From the NCBI RefSeq assembly GCF_003347665.1, contig NZ_QDGA01000047.1:1-38164 (forward strand): a stretch of DNA of 38,164 nt, read 5' to 3'. This stretch comes from Microvirga calopogonii. GTDB lineage: Bacteria > Pseudomonadota > Alphaproteobacteria > Rhizobiales > Beijerinckiaceae. The position numbers and the translations under genes are program-made. The notes beneath the pieces were generated by a model. That model did not search any database, was not told where the DNA came from, and saw only the letters and a program-made list of their open reading frames with translations. Positions 1 through 7,827 of this stretch are shown here, piece after piece; positions within the stretch are counted from its first letter, which is position 1; each line of letters starts with the position of its first letter.

Positions 1-1294
1 TGCCACCGGACGTGGCGTCATGCCGAAATCCTGCTCGTCGGGGCCATCCTGGCGCCCGGCAAGCGCACCGTGACCAGCATCTTGCGCATCTGCGGCCTCA
101 GCCGCGAGCGCCACTTCGTCAACGACCATCGCGTGCTCAGCCGGGCCCGTTGGAGTGGGCGCGAAGCGGCCCGGCTGCTGCTGGGCCTGCTGATCCAGGC
201 CTTTGTCCCGGCGGGTCCGGTCATTCTCGGTCTCGACGACACCATCGAGCGCCGCCGCGGCAAGCGCATCAAGGCCAAGGGCATCTACCGCGATCCGGTG
301 CGCTCCTCGGATGCTCATTTCGTCAAGGCCTCGGGCCTGCGCTGGCTCAGCCTCATGCTCCTGGCTCCGATCCCATGGGCGGCCCGCACATGGGCTCTGC
401 CGTTCCTCACCGCCCTGGCACCCTCCGAGCGGTACTGCCGTGAGCGCAGACAGCGGCACAAAAAGCTGACCGACTGGGCCCGCCAGATGGTGCTGCAGGT
501 TCGGCGCTGGCTGCCCGAACGCGAGCTGGTGCTGGTGGCTGACATGGGTTTTGCCGCTCTGGAGCTACTGGCGGCTTTGGCCCGCCGCGGCGTGATCTGC
601 ATCACCCGGCTTCGCTTGGATGCCGCCCTCTATGAGCCGGCCCCACGGCGCCGGCCGGGGACGAAGGGCCGGCCGCGCAGCAAAGGAGCACGCCTGCCGA
701 ACCTGTCTGATGTGCTGAAGCGGACGAGCACCGGCTGGCGCCGCGTCACAGTGCCGGGCTGGTATGGCGACGGAGACCGTGTGATCGAATTCTGCTCTGC
801 GACCGCGGTGTGGTGCCATAGCGGAAAGCCCGTCGTGCCGATCCGCTGGGTGCTGCTGCGATCCGCTCGGGCGCTTCTCGCCCCAGGCGTTGCTGTGCAC
901 CGATCCGAAGCGCGACCCGCTGCCGATCATCCGCTGGTTCATCCTGCGCTGGCAGCTCGAGGTCACCTTCCAGGAGGCGCGCGCCCATCTGGGCGTGGAG
1001 ACCCAGCGGCAATGGTCGGACCGTGCTGTCGCCCGCACGACGCCCTGCTTGTTCGGCCTGTTCTCGATCATAACCCTTCTGGCGGCCCAACTCGGTCAGC
1101 GCACCCGCACGGCTGTTTGGACCGACAGCTGGTACCGCAAGTCTCATCCGACGTTTGCGGATACTCTGGCTGCGGTGCGGGAGAACATCTGGCGCGAAAC
1201 GGGTTTACTCACGTCCCGGCGCCGGCGCAAAATGCCAAAACCCTCACGCGCGCTTCAGCGATGCTTGCTATACGCACTTTGCCATGCCGCCTGA
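1..1294 (+). pseudogene. IS701/IS4-type DDE transposase, frameshifted, cut by window edge
   Basis: The reading frame is open from base 1, so the 5' end lies outside the window. The protein shows the DDE_5-type pattern: LGLDDT (first Asp) near 230, VADMGFA (second Asp) near 540, then the Glu region VTFQEARAHLGVETQRQWSD near 962-1021. The first part reads in frame 1. From about base 860 the conserved protein continues in frame 2 (DPLGRFSPQALLCTDPKRDP), so one base has been lost at about 860. This makes it a dead transposase. The family call rests on motif recognition only, and no terminal repeat was identified at the right end. Confidence 0.75.
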
Positions 1295-1348
1295 TTGGCC
1301 AAACTCGAGCTTACATCGAGCAACAAAATTGTTCAACAGTCTCTCAGT

Positions 1349-2244
1349 TCAATCTGTGGCAAAGGTGCTCCCATGTCCGATAGATTTATTGACTGCGGGG
1401 ATGATCTTATCTCCCCAGAGTTCGATCTGTCGGAGCATAGTCATCTGATCGAAATCTCCCAGCTGGGTCGGAATTGTAATCTGGTTGGGCTTTAGGATGT
1501 CCATCTCTTCCAGAAGGCGATCGATCACTCGGTTCACACTTCCGATCGGCAGGTTCGCGCGCATGGCCCCAAAGGACATGTCCTGTTGCGCCGGCGTTTC
1601 CTGCAGCACATAACCATCCTGATTCTGCTGGCGGCGCTGATGCAGTGCTCCAGACAGTCGGCGTTGGAAGCGTGCGTTATCGAGATAGCTCGTGATCTCC
1701 GCGTCATTATCGCTGGCATAGCAGCAGCGGAAAAGCGATATCTTGGAGTCAGTGATGTTCTTTCCCTCGCAAGCCGCCGCTTCCTCGATATTTTTCGCAG
1801 GGTGCTTAAGCTCTCCGAGCCGTTGTGGAATGCCGTGACGAATAGATGGTGTCCCTCACGATAAGCCCGGCTCATGCTGCGCCCGGACGCGGTGGCGATC
1901 CAAATCGGCGAGGTCGGCTTCTGGATAGTGCGCAGCGAAATCGCCGTCAGAGGTAACTTCTCGTATTTGCCATTGTGCTCGAATACCTTCTGCTGCAAAC
2001 CCTTGAGAGGGATGTCCAAGTATTCCAAGAATACGGCTCGCGCTTCATCAACATTGACGCCAAACCGCTCAAACTCGAACTGCTGGTATTCAGAACCGAC
2101 GCCGAGCTCAAGGCGGCCGCTCGAAACAATATCGGCAAAGCCAATTTCGGAGAGAAGGCACTGCGGTTGATAAAGCGGCAGCACGCAGACGGCGGTGCCG
2201 AGGCGAATAGTGTTCGTCACTCCGGCACAGTGGGCCATCATCAT
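1349..2244 (-). pseudogene. Luciferase-type (LLM) flavin-dependent oxidoreductase relic
   Basis: On the minus strand the text TNTIRLGTAVCVLPLYQPQ, then GRLELGVGSEYQQFEFERFG and SPIWIATASGRS, is typical of the bacterial-luciferase/LLM monooxygenase family, which uses reduced flavin and oxygen. After about base 1800 the frame breaks. The C-terminal part continues in another frame (YASDNDAEITSYLDNARFQ, then GAMRANLPIGSVNRVIDRL) to a stop at 1349. The N-terminus is missing: an IS630 element with TA target duplication sits at 2247. If that element is removed, the frame continues upstream as AVVPSLMMMAHCAG for a few codons until the next element (IS5) cuts it near 3378. Substrate unknown. It is a different subfamily from the intact LLM gene at 27036. 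Confidence 0.8.
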
Positions 2245-2246
2245 TA

Positions 2247-3361
2247 TTGATCCGGCTTGGGTGATCTTGAACTACGCGGCATAGCGGAAGGATGGATGCC
2301 CGAAGTAGCTCCGGATCCGGTCGGGCAACTTGGCGAGCCGGCGCATGTGGCTGATGACGGTGCGCTTGAGTTCGGGCTTGCTGCGGGCGGGCGGCTTGCG
2401 GGTCACAGCCTGCTTCAGGTCGGCGTTCAGGCCCTCGTCCGGGTTCAACTCAGGGCTATAGGATGGCAGGGAGAAGACCTCGATCTGCTCCGTACGCGCG
2501 GCCAACCAGTCCTGCACCGCCCGGGCCCGATGAACCGGCAGGTTGTCCCAGATCAGGAATACCTTGCCGCTGGCCTCCTGGATCAGCCGCGCGAGAAAGC
2601 GGATCAGGCTCGGGGCCTTGACGGCGCCCTCGAGCACCATCCAGCGCAGTTCGCCCTTGTTGGTCACGGCCGAGATCAGGCCCAGCCCCGCGCGCTTGTG
2701 GCTGGGGCGCACCACAGGCGTCCGGCCGCGTGGAGCGAAGCTGCGGCCGCGCACATCGTCCGAGCGTAGGCCGGTCTCATCTCCCCAGAAGATCGTGCCC
2801 TTCTCGGCTCTGGCTTGCGCCACGATGGCCGGGTAGTCCTGCCGCAGCCAGCGCCGCACCGCCTTCGGCGACTGCTCATAGGCGCGCCGGAGCGGCTTCT
2901 GGGCCGTGAAGCCCCACCGCGCCAGATAGGTGCCGATGGTGCGCACCGCCAGCCGGATCCCACACTGCCGCTCGATCAGCATCCGCACCGCCGCCCGGCT
3001 CCACAGGGCGAAGGGCAGGTCGAGTTCGTCGGGCGTGTGCCGGCTCATCAGAGCGCGGACCTGGGCTTCCTGCTCGGCCTCGAGAAACCGTCCTGTGCCG
3101 GGTGCTGGCCCCCGCGGCCCACTGGCCAATCCCGCCAGGCCCTGCTCGGCGAAGCGGCGGCAGATATCGAACACACCGGTGCGGGTCAGGCCCACCTGCG
3201 CGGCAATGGCATCATACGTCAGGCCGCTCTCGCGCAGTCCGACGACCTGCCGGCGGCGCTCCTCTTGCGCGGCTGCTGGCAGCTTGCGCATGTCGACATG
3301 TTTCATCCCGCCAAACTGGATTCCTCCGCCGCAGATTTCAAGAGTACCCAAGCCGGATCAA
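2247..3361. mobile_element. IS630-family insertion sequence, complete
   Basis: The ends form a near-perfect inverted repeat: 2247-2271 against 3337-3361, including ttgatccggcttgggt in both. The element is flanked on each side by TA (2245-2246 and 3362-3363), the target duplication typical of IS630/Tc1-mariner elements. It carries one intact transposase on the minus strand and interrupts the LLM relic. Confidence 0.9.
2272..3306 (-). CDS. IS630-family transposase
   Basis: This 344-residue DDE transposase has an N-terminal helix-turn-helix region (residues about 10-60, VVGLRESGLTYDAIAAQVGL). The catalytic acidic residues follow in IFWGDETGLRSD, FLIWDNLPVHRA and SPELNPDEGLNADLK. The start is set at 3306 (MKHVDMRKL), the usual N-terminus of this subgroup; the frame is open to 3351. 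No frameshift is visible and both terminal repeats are present, so it may be active. Confidence 0.88.
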   Translation of the reverse strand: MKHVDMRKLPAAAQEERRRQVVGLRESGLTYDAIAAQVGLTRTGVFDICRRFAEQGLAGLASGPRGPAPGTGRFLEAEQEAQVRALMSRHTPDELDLPFALWSRAAVRMLIERQCGIRLAVRTIGTYLARWGFTAQKPLRRAYEQSPKAVRRWLRQDYPAIVAQARAEKGTIFWGDETGLRSDDVRGRSFAPRGRTPVVRPSHKRAGLGLISAVTNKGELRWMVLEGAVKAPSLIRFLARLIQEASGKVFLIWDNLPVHRARAVQDWLAARTEQIEVFSLPSYSPELNPDEGLNADLKQAVTRKPPARSKPELKRTVISHMRRLAKLPDRIRSYFGHPSFRYAA

Positions 3362-3378
3362 TAATGGTGACGGAACTA

Positions 3379-4221
3379 CGGCCTGTTAGTTCTTGAGCCA
3401 GTCGATTGCTGCGGCGAGGCAGAGCAGGCCCATGAAGGATGAGGCGGTCTTTTCGTAGCGCGTTGCAACAGCCCGCCACTCTTTCAATCTGGCCCAGAGC
3501 CGCTCGACAACATTGCGATTGTTGTAAACCCTGTCCGGACAGGCGACCGGCGCCTCATTCGGCTTGGCCGGGATCGCCGGTCTCGCACCGAGGCTCCAGA
3601 TGTACTCGCGGAAGCTGTGACTGGAAGAGCCACGATCGGCCACCACCCAGTTCGGTCCCCCGGCAGAGAGGCGAGCAGCGGAATGGCGTCAGGCAGCTCG
3701 TGCGCCTGACCCGGGGCAAGGCGAAACGCGATGGCGCGTCCGAGAGCGTCGGCGATCACGCAAGCCTTGGTGCCATCGCCGCCACGAGAGCGACCAAGGG
3801 CTTCACGCTCGTCTCGTTGAGCTTGAGAGCCCCTTGTCGACGCGCTCCCGCGGCCTTCTGGTGCGCGCGCACGCTGGTGCCGTCGAGGAAGGTCATGCCA
3901 AGCTGGATGCCGCGCTCCTGCACCAGGTTGAGCAAACGCTCCCAGACGCCCAGGCGCGCCCAGCGGATGAAGGTCTGAGCGGCCCGCCACCATGGACCCA
4001 GTTCAGCGGGAACGCCCGCCACTGAGCACCATTCTCATGCCGCCAGAGAATGTGGCATCCAGTGTCCGGCGCAGATCCCGCGGTGGGGTCTTGCCCTTCG
4101 GACGGCACTGTTCCACCAAAGGCTCCAGCATCGCCCATTGTGCGTCCGTCAGCATGGCTCCTCCTCAGACAGGACGAGCAAAACGCCTCCAAGTGCAAAG
4201 GGTTCAAGTTATAACAGGCCG
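3379..4221. mobile_element. IS5-family (IS427-like) insertion sequence, decayed
   Basis: Imperfect terminal inverted repeats lie at 3377-3395 and 4205-4223, sharing tacggcctgtta and a cttg end. TA occurs at both borders (3377-3378 and 4222-4223), consistent with the TA target of IS427-type elements. The encoded transposase is broken, so this copy is not autonomous. It sits directly beyond the IS630 element and truncates the LLM relic. Confidence 0.75.
3386..4155 (-). pseudogene. IS5-family transposase with multiple frameshifts
   Basis: The expected protein is readable only by moving between frames. MLTDAQWAMLEPLVEQCRP starts at 4155, followed by ILWRHENGAQWRAF, then PAELGPWWRAAQTFIRW and LGMTFLDGTSVRAHQKAAGA, then KACVIADALGRAIAFRLAPG, and finally MVADRGSSSHSFREYIWSLG to ATRYEKTASSFMGLLCLAAA. 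At least four frame changes are needed, near 4055, 4015, 3770 and 3650. The order of these blocks is exactly that of IS427-group transposases, so the identification is firm and the gene is dead. Confidence 0.85.
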
Positions 4222-4283
4222 TAAATACACGGTTACTATAGGAAGTATAGCGTTCAAGCATTACATTCATATGAAGTACACTC

Positions 4284-4822
4284 TCATAGCTCCGAAGAAG
4301 TGCAGGCTTTCTTGAGCACGTAGATCAGGTCTTCTGGATGCGATGCTCCGATTGGCCGCCGGGGTCCGAACCGCTCCGACTCGGAGGCCGCTGGCGGGGT
4401 CTGGTCCTCGACCCAATCGTAGACGACAGTACGTTCCGCAATCCGCCATTCCCCTGCCCTCTTCTGAAATAAGTCGCAGTAGCGTCCGCAGAGAAGCACT
4501 TGATGTATGGCGCCGGCCTCGTCCAGTCCGCGTTGTAGCGCGGTGAAATAGCTCTCGACCGCAGCCGCTGCCGGGCCGATGAACTCAATCAGGATGTTCG
4601 CGATCTGGTGGGCGTTCCGCGGTCTGGTCTTGAAGGCACCGATCGCAAACTGGATCAAGTCCATGGCGGAGCCAGAATAAGCACCGTGATTGTCATGGGA
4701 TCGGGCCAATACGAGCTACGCAGCGTGGCCTCGTCGGCGCGATCTATTCCACGGCAGTACCAATAGAGGCAGTCGCGGATCCCCTCCTGGTCAAGTAGTT
4801 CAGTAATCCTTGCTTCGTTCAT
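4284..4822 (-). pseudogene. SnoaL/NTF2-like family protein, frameshifted
   Basis: The gene starts at 4822 (MNEARITELLDQEGIRDCLY) behind a purine-rich gagagag ribosome site. It reads YWYCRGIDRADEATLRSSYWPD, the N-terminal pattern of SnoaL_4/NTF2-like small alpha-beta barrel proteins. Near 4697 the frame changes and the family pattern resumes as DNHGAYSGSAMDLIQFAIGA, then RYCDLFQKRAGEWRIAERTVVYDWVEDQ, to a stop at 4284. A single indel explains the break, so inactivation looks recent. Such proteins accompany oxygenase or lyase pathways; no specific reaction can be assigned. A sequencing error is the alternative explanation. Confidence 0.7.
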
Positions 4823-5509
4823 TGGCTCTCTCGCGAATGCTGAGGTTGGCTTGGAACAGGCGTTCTCGGACCTCTGGTCCGCTGCAACGATCTCGAACGG
4901 GTCGACGCTTGCAGCTGAACTGGCAGCGAAGTTCGGCTGCTGGTGGCGCGCGGTGTGGCGCATCTCGATACTGGAGTGGAAGACGCCACTGCCCTGCTCA
5001 ACGGGAAATATGGCAGAATTGATGACGCCCACCTCCCTCGTCTGTGTGCGGGCACATCGCGCCGACCTGTTACTGCAGGCCTCTATTCAGCTACAGGTGT
5101 CTCTGACTGAGTTCTCAGTTGCTAAGGTAGGCGAGCCGCCGTACAATCGTTCAGCAACTTCTCGAATCCCTGCGTGCGGCTTTACGACCTCGGGCATCGC
5201 TCTGGTGGTGGGTGCCTTGCGTTGCTTGGCCTGTTTGAGCGTCGGGCCGCGCGCTTGCGGAGGAAGCTCGACTGCAACGACCGATCGGGCCCGACTACCT
5301 TTGAGCTGTGGTCGATTAATGTGAGCATCGTCTGGGCCGTCTCCGCCCCCGACGCGAACTTGACTGGAACGTTTGTTGCGTGCTCGCCCGCGGTTTCGGC
5401 TGCGATGAATATCCCGTCTTCCGAAACACGCCGCCGCGGAAAATGCCTGTGGACTTCAGTTAGTTGTGGTTAATATCCGGCGGCCATGCACCGCTGACGG
5501 AAGCCACTC
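4823..5509. other. 687-bp stretch without a recognisable gene
   Basis: This lies between the NTF2-like relic and nifQ. Open frames exist on both strands, but none shows a family motif, a ribosome site with sensible spacing, or a conserved domain. A 14-base palindrome (actgagttctcagt, about 5107-5120) is visible but has no assignable role. No sigma-54 promoter or NifA site was found here. Confidence 0.5.
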
Positions 5510-6202
5510 CTAATCCAAGCCGAGCCTGCCCTTGGACCGTATGAGCGGGCCTTCGCCTTCCTCTGAGCCGAAGCAGTTGTCGAAGTCTTTGCACTCCCGG
5601 CAACTGGTTGCGAGGCATGTCGAGAAACCTTCAGCCTCGCAGAGCCTGCGGTAAAAGTACTTCTTCCATTTCATGTTTTTGGCGTTTCCTGCCGCCAACA
5701 TCGGGAAATGCGTCGCAAGCAAACGGCTGAGCTCAGCCCGGTTAAAGAGGCCGAGGTTCTGCCAGAGATGGTCATTGCGCAGCGCCCGCCGGGCGATGAT
5801 CTTGGCGAAGCGGGCGCTTACCCGGCTGCCCGGTCTGGCATGCGCCAACAGGAGGTCGCGCAGTAGTCCTTCCTCGATATCCGGTTCCCGGTCTTTCTCC
5901 TCTTCTAAGGCGAAGGCGTTGACAGGGACAGCGGGGAAGTTGCGGCACAGGACATTACGCAACTCGGCAAGCGAGAGGCCTGTAGCCTCTGTCGCAGTCG
6001 CCTCACCGACATTGATCTCTTCAAGCGCGAGAGAGAGGACACAGGCAAGCACATGCTGGTCGAATTTCGTCTCCAAATCGATCGGCCGTTCGTCGATACT
6101 GCGTGATTGTGAGTGTCGTCGCTCATCGGACCAACAGGACATTCGGAGCCCACGAGGGATGCCTGTTCCCGATCGAACGCGGTTTTGACGCAGACCTGAC
6201 AT
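5510..6202 (-). CDS. nifQ: NifQ, molybdenum-handling protein for FeMo-cofactor synthesis
   Basis: The 230-residue protein ends in the NifQ signature. KWKKYFYRRLCEAEGFSTC is followed by a Cys cluster C196-x4-C201-x2-C204-x5-C210, known in the family to hold an Fe-S cluster and help deliver molybdenum to the NifEN/NifH cofactor assembly step. The start at 6202 is chosen because ggaagggaag lies just upstream and the frame further up (to 6283) has no ribosome site. The N-terminal 40 residues are basic and variable. It is transcribed away from prxS-rpoN2, and its upstream region runs straight into the 355-bp repeat with NifA sites, which could serve both directions. I see no convincing sigma-54 promoter on the minus strand; the only GG-N10-GC there (about 6253-6266) matches poorly elsewhere. 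Confidence 0.9.
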   Translation of the reverse strand: MSGLRQNRVRSGTGIPRGLRMSCWSDERRHSQSRSIDERPIDLETKFDQHVLACVLSLALEEINVGEATATEATGLSLAELRNVLCRNFPAVPVNAFALEEEKDREPDIEEGLLRDLLLAHARPGSRVSARFAKIIARRALRNDHLWQNLGLFNRAELSRLLATHFPMLAAGNAKNMKWKKYFYRRLCEAEGFSTCLATSCRECKDFDNCFGSEEGEGPLIRSKGRLGLD

Positions 6203-6517
6203 GTTTCTTCCCTTCCGGTGGTTCACCGAGCCGTGGCACTTCGACCGGTAGCTACCAGCTGCCCTAGGACGGGAGAGCTTCAAAAGTCATGCCAACTGCG
6301 CCGCACCCGCTCTAGAAGTAATTTCTCCATCCTGGTCAACGGCTTGAGCGACGGGCAGGAACTCGGGCCGAACATCACCATGCCGCGAATGCGACAAACC
6401 TGACAGGAAATGTCGACGGCCTGGCGCCTCCCCCGGAGCGGCCGACAAGATTGCTCCACGGCAGCAATGCAACTCACCGGGATCCAACCGCGCTGAGTGT
6501 GGTCCGATATTCGACAA

Positions 6518-6555
6518 TGTCCGACAGGCGACATGGCAGTGTTGCAGCCAACACA
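6518..6555. promoter_or_regulatory. Two NifA upstream activator sites (repeat copy 1)
   Basis: Both sites fit TGT-N10-ACA exactly: tgtccgacaggcgaca at 6518-6533 and tgttgcagccaacaca (last base outside the motif) at 6540-6555. They lie 48 and 26 bases upstream of the -24 element at 6581, closer than the usual 80-150 bases but properly paired. As the motif is palindromic it could also serve the divergent nifQ. Confidence 0.8.
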
Positions 6556-6579
6556 TTGTTCTGGAATGCATTTTCCTTT

Positions 6580-6597
6580 CTGGCACAGGACATGCAT
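6580..6597 (+). promoter_or_regulatory. Sigma-54 promoter upstream of prxS-rpoN2 (repeat copy 1)
   Basis: tggcacaggacatgcat has the invariant GG-N10-GC (GG 6582-6583, GC 6594-6595) and a full tggcac -24 box. The expected start is near 6607, giving a leader of about 585 bases before prxS. Together with the NifA sites this would place rpoN2 under NifA and sigma-54 control, a positive loop. Confidence 0.78.
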
Positions 6598-6618
6598 GGT
6601 TCCCCGCAAATGCGTCGC

Positions 6619-7190
6619 GGTGTCAGGAGGCAGGCCTTGTCGGAACCTGATTGGCATTGTCCATCGGGCATGAGTGCTAATCGTCATAACGCGCGGGCGC
6701 ACTCGGCGCGCCCTTTGCTCAACGCCGCCATTCCTATTGAGTGTCCGGAAATGCGTTTGTCGGAATTGCGCGATCGGGGGTCAATCGGCGGTTACGGCCG
6801 TAGGGAGACCGGTTGGATAATCTGTCACGTTCAGGGCGTCCAGGCCGGTTGGGGCTTCGTCAACATTATCAGGTGTTCCTATCTCGGTCTGCCTTACGAT
6901 CCTGTCGCGATCGCACTGCTACTCTTCCGCGAACGTGAGCAGCGGGTCGCCGACCTCACTTCCACCGCCAACGGCGCGGAAGACCTGCCCCAAGACATCC
7001 AGGTCACCAATATCGATGTCGATCGTGTGGCAAAGACCGCGGCCCAGGCTTCTCCCTATAACCGAATTGGAAAAAGGGTCGGGGGCAGCAGAGGTCCCAT
7101 CCCATGGCCGGGATCTCCGCCGAGTCCCGTGTTGCTTCACACCCGGCCGAGAAACAATGCGCGAGTCTCTATTCTGGAGGAGCAACACCG
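6619..7190. other. Long leader between repeat copy 1 and prxS, no recognised gene
   Basis: The plus strand is open through most of this stretch (in frame with 6451-7200), but the translation matches no family I recognise and has no ribosome site. No second sigma-54 promoter or TGT-N10-ACA site was found by eye. It may be untranslated leader or a decayed gene. Confidence 0.45.
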
Positions 7191-7730
7191 ATGGCAGTGA
7201 AAACGACAGTTCCCTTCGTCACCTTTCGCACGCGTGTTCGCGACGGCTCTCTAAGGGGACCGAATCCATACCGTTGGGAAGACAAGACATCCGACGACTA
7301 TTTCAGGGGCAAACGCGTCATCCTGTTCTCGCTGCCTGGCGCCTATACTCCGACCTGCTCCACCTACCAACTCCCCGACTTCGAGAAGCTCTATGACGAG
7401 TTTGAGGCAGAAGGAGTTGATGCGATCTACTGCCTCTCCGTCAACGATGCCTTTGTAATGAACTCGTGGGGCAAAGCCTTGGGTCTTCAGAAAATCCAAC
7501 TCATCCCGGACGGCTCAGGCGAGTTCACGCGAAAGATGGGGATGCTGGTTGCCAAGGAAAATCTTGGCTTCGGCATGCGCTCCTGGCGTTATGCCGCAGT
7601 GATAAACAATGGTGTGGTGGAGCAGTGGTTCGAGGAGGAAGGTTTCTCCGACAATTGCGAGACCGACCCTTATGGGATCTCGTCGCCGCAGATGGTTCTC
7701 GAAGCGCTAAAGGCCGCTAAAGGCCGCTAA
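7191..7730 (+). CDS. prxS: PrxS, Prx5-type peroxiredoxin
   Basis: The 179-residue thiol peroxidase reduces hydrogen peroxide and organic peroxides. The active-site motif PGAYTPTCS carries the peroxidatic Cys56; Cys156 in SDNCETDP is the likely resolving residue, and R130/R133 fit the conserved arginine region. The start at 7191 is supported by ggagga nine bases upstream; the longer frame from 7104 lacks a ribosome site and the family starts here. It is followed 97 bases later by the likely rpoN2 start. In R. etli the homologous prxS-rpoN2 pair is known to be co-transcribed under NifA control, and the promoter cassette at 6518-6597 fits that here. The 3' end is odd: it ends inside a 10-bp tandem repeat. 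Confidence 0.92.
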   Translation: MAVKTTVPFVTFRTRVRDGSLRGPNPYRWEDKTSDDYFRGKRVILFSLPGAYTPTCSTYQLPDFEKLYDEFEAEGVDAIYCLSVNDAFVMNSWGKALGLQKIQLIPDGSGEFTRKMGMLVAKENLGFGMRSWRYAAVINNGVVEQWFEEEGFSDNCETDPYGISSPQMVLEALKAAKGR

Positions 7731-7735
7731 AGGCC
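7706..7735 (+). repeat. 10-bp tandem repeat x3 across the prxS stop codon
   Basis: gctaaaggcc is repeated three times without interruption. Each unit contains taa, but because the unit is 10 bases long each copy is read in a different frame; only the third taa is in the prxS frame. Unit gain or loss by slippage would change the C-terminal residues and stop position. Confidence 0.95.
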
Positions 7736-7827
7736 GCGGTCATCGCATGACCCAGACACGTCAACGTCTCACAGGGCCCACCTACGCACAGCGAAGTGCG
7801 TTGCTCGATAGGAGTTTTGCGCTAGCC

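Larger units (their letters stand above)
6264..6618. repeat. 355-bp direct repeat, copy 1 (NifA/sigma-54 promoter cassette)
   Basis: From ctaggacggg at 6264 to tgcgtcgc at 6618 the sequence appears identical to 10373-10727, in the same orientation with an offset of 4109. It contains two NifA activator sites and a sigma-54 promoter pointing right. Copy 1 stands between nifQ and prxS; copy 2 stands before iscN. The minus strand of both copies also holds a Cys-rich open stretch (DISCQVCRIRGMVMFG). Confidence 0.95.

Noticed and set aside
4655..5032. In-frame upstream extension of the NTF2-like gene to 5032
   Set aside because: The extra 70 residues have no family similarity and no ribosome site, while 4822 has both a family-like start and a purine-rich site.
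6253..6266. Minus-strand GG-N10-GC as a nifQ sigma-54 promoter
   Set aside because: Only the invariant dinucleotides match; the rest of both boxes is poor.
6451..7200. Long plus-strand open frame of 249 codons across the repeat and prxS leader
   Set aside because: It starts inside the promoter repeat, has no ribosome site and no recognisable domain, and its first part recurs at 10560 as non-coding promoter DNA.
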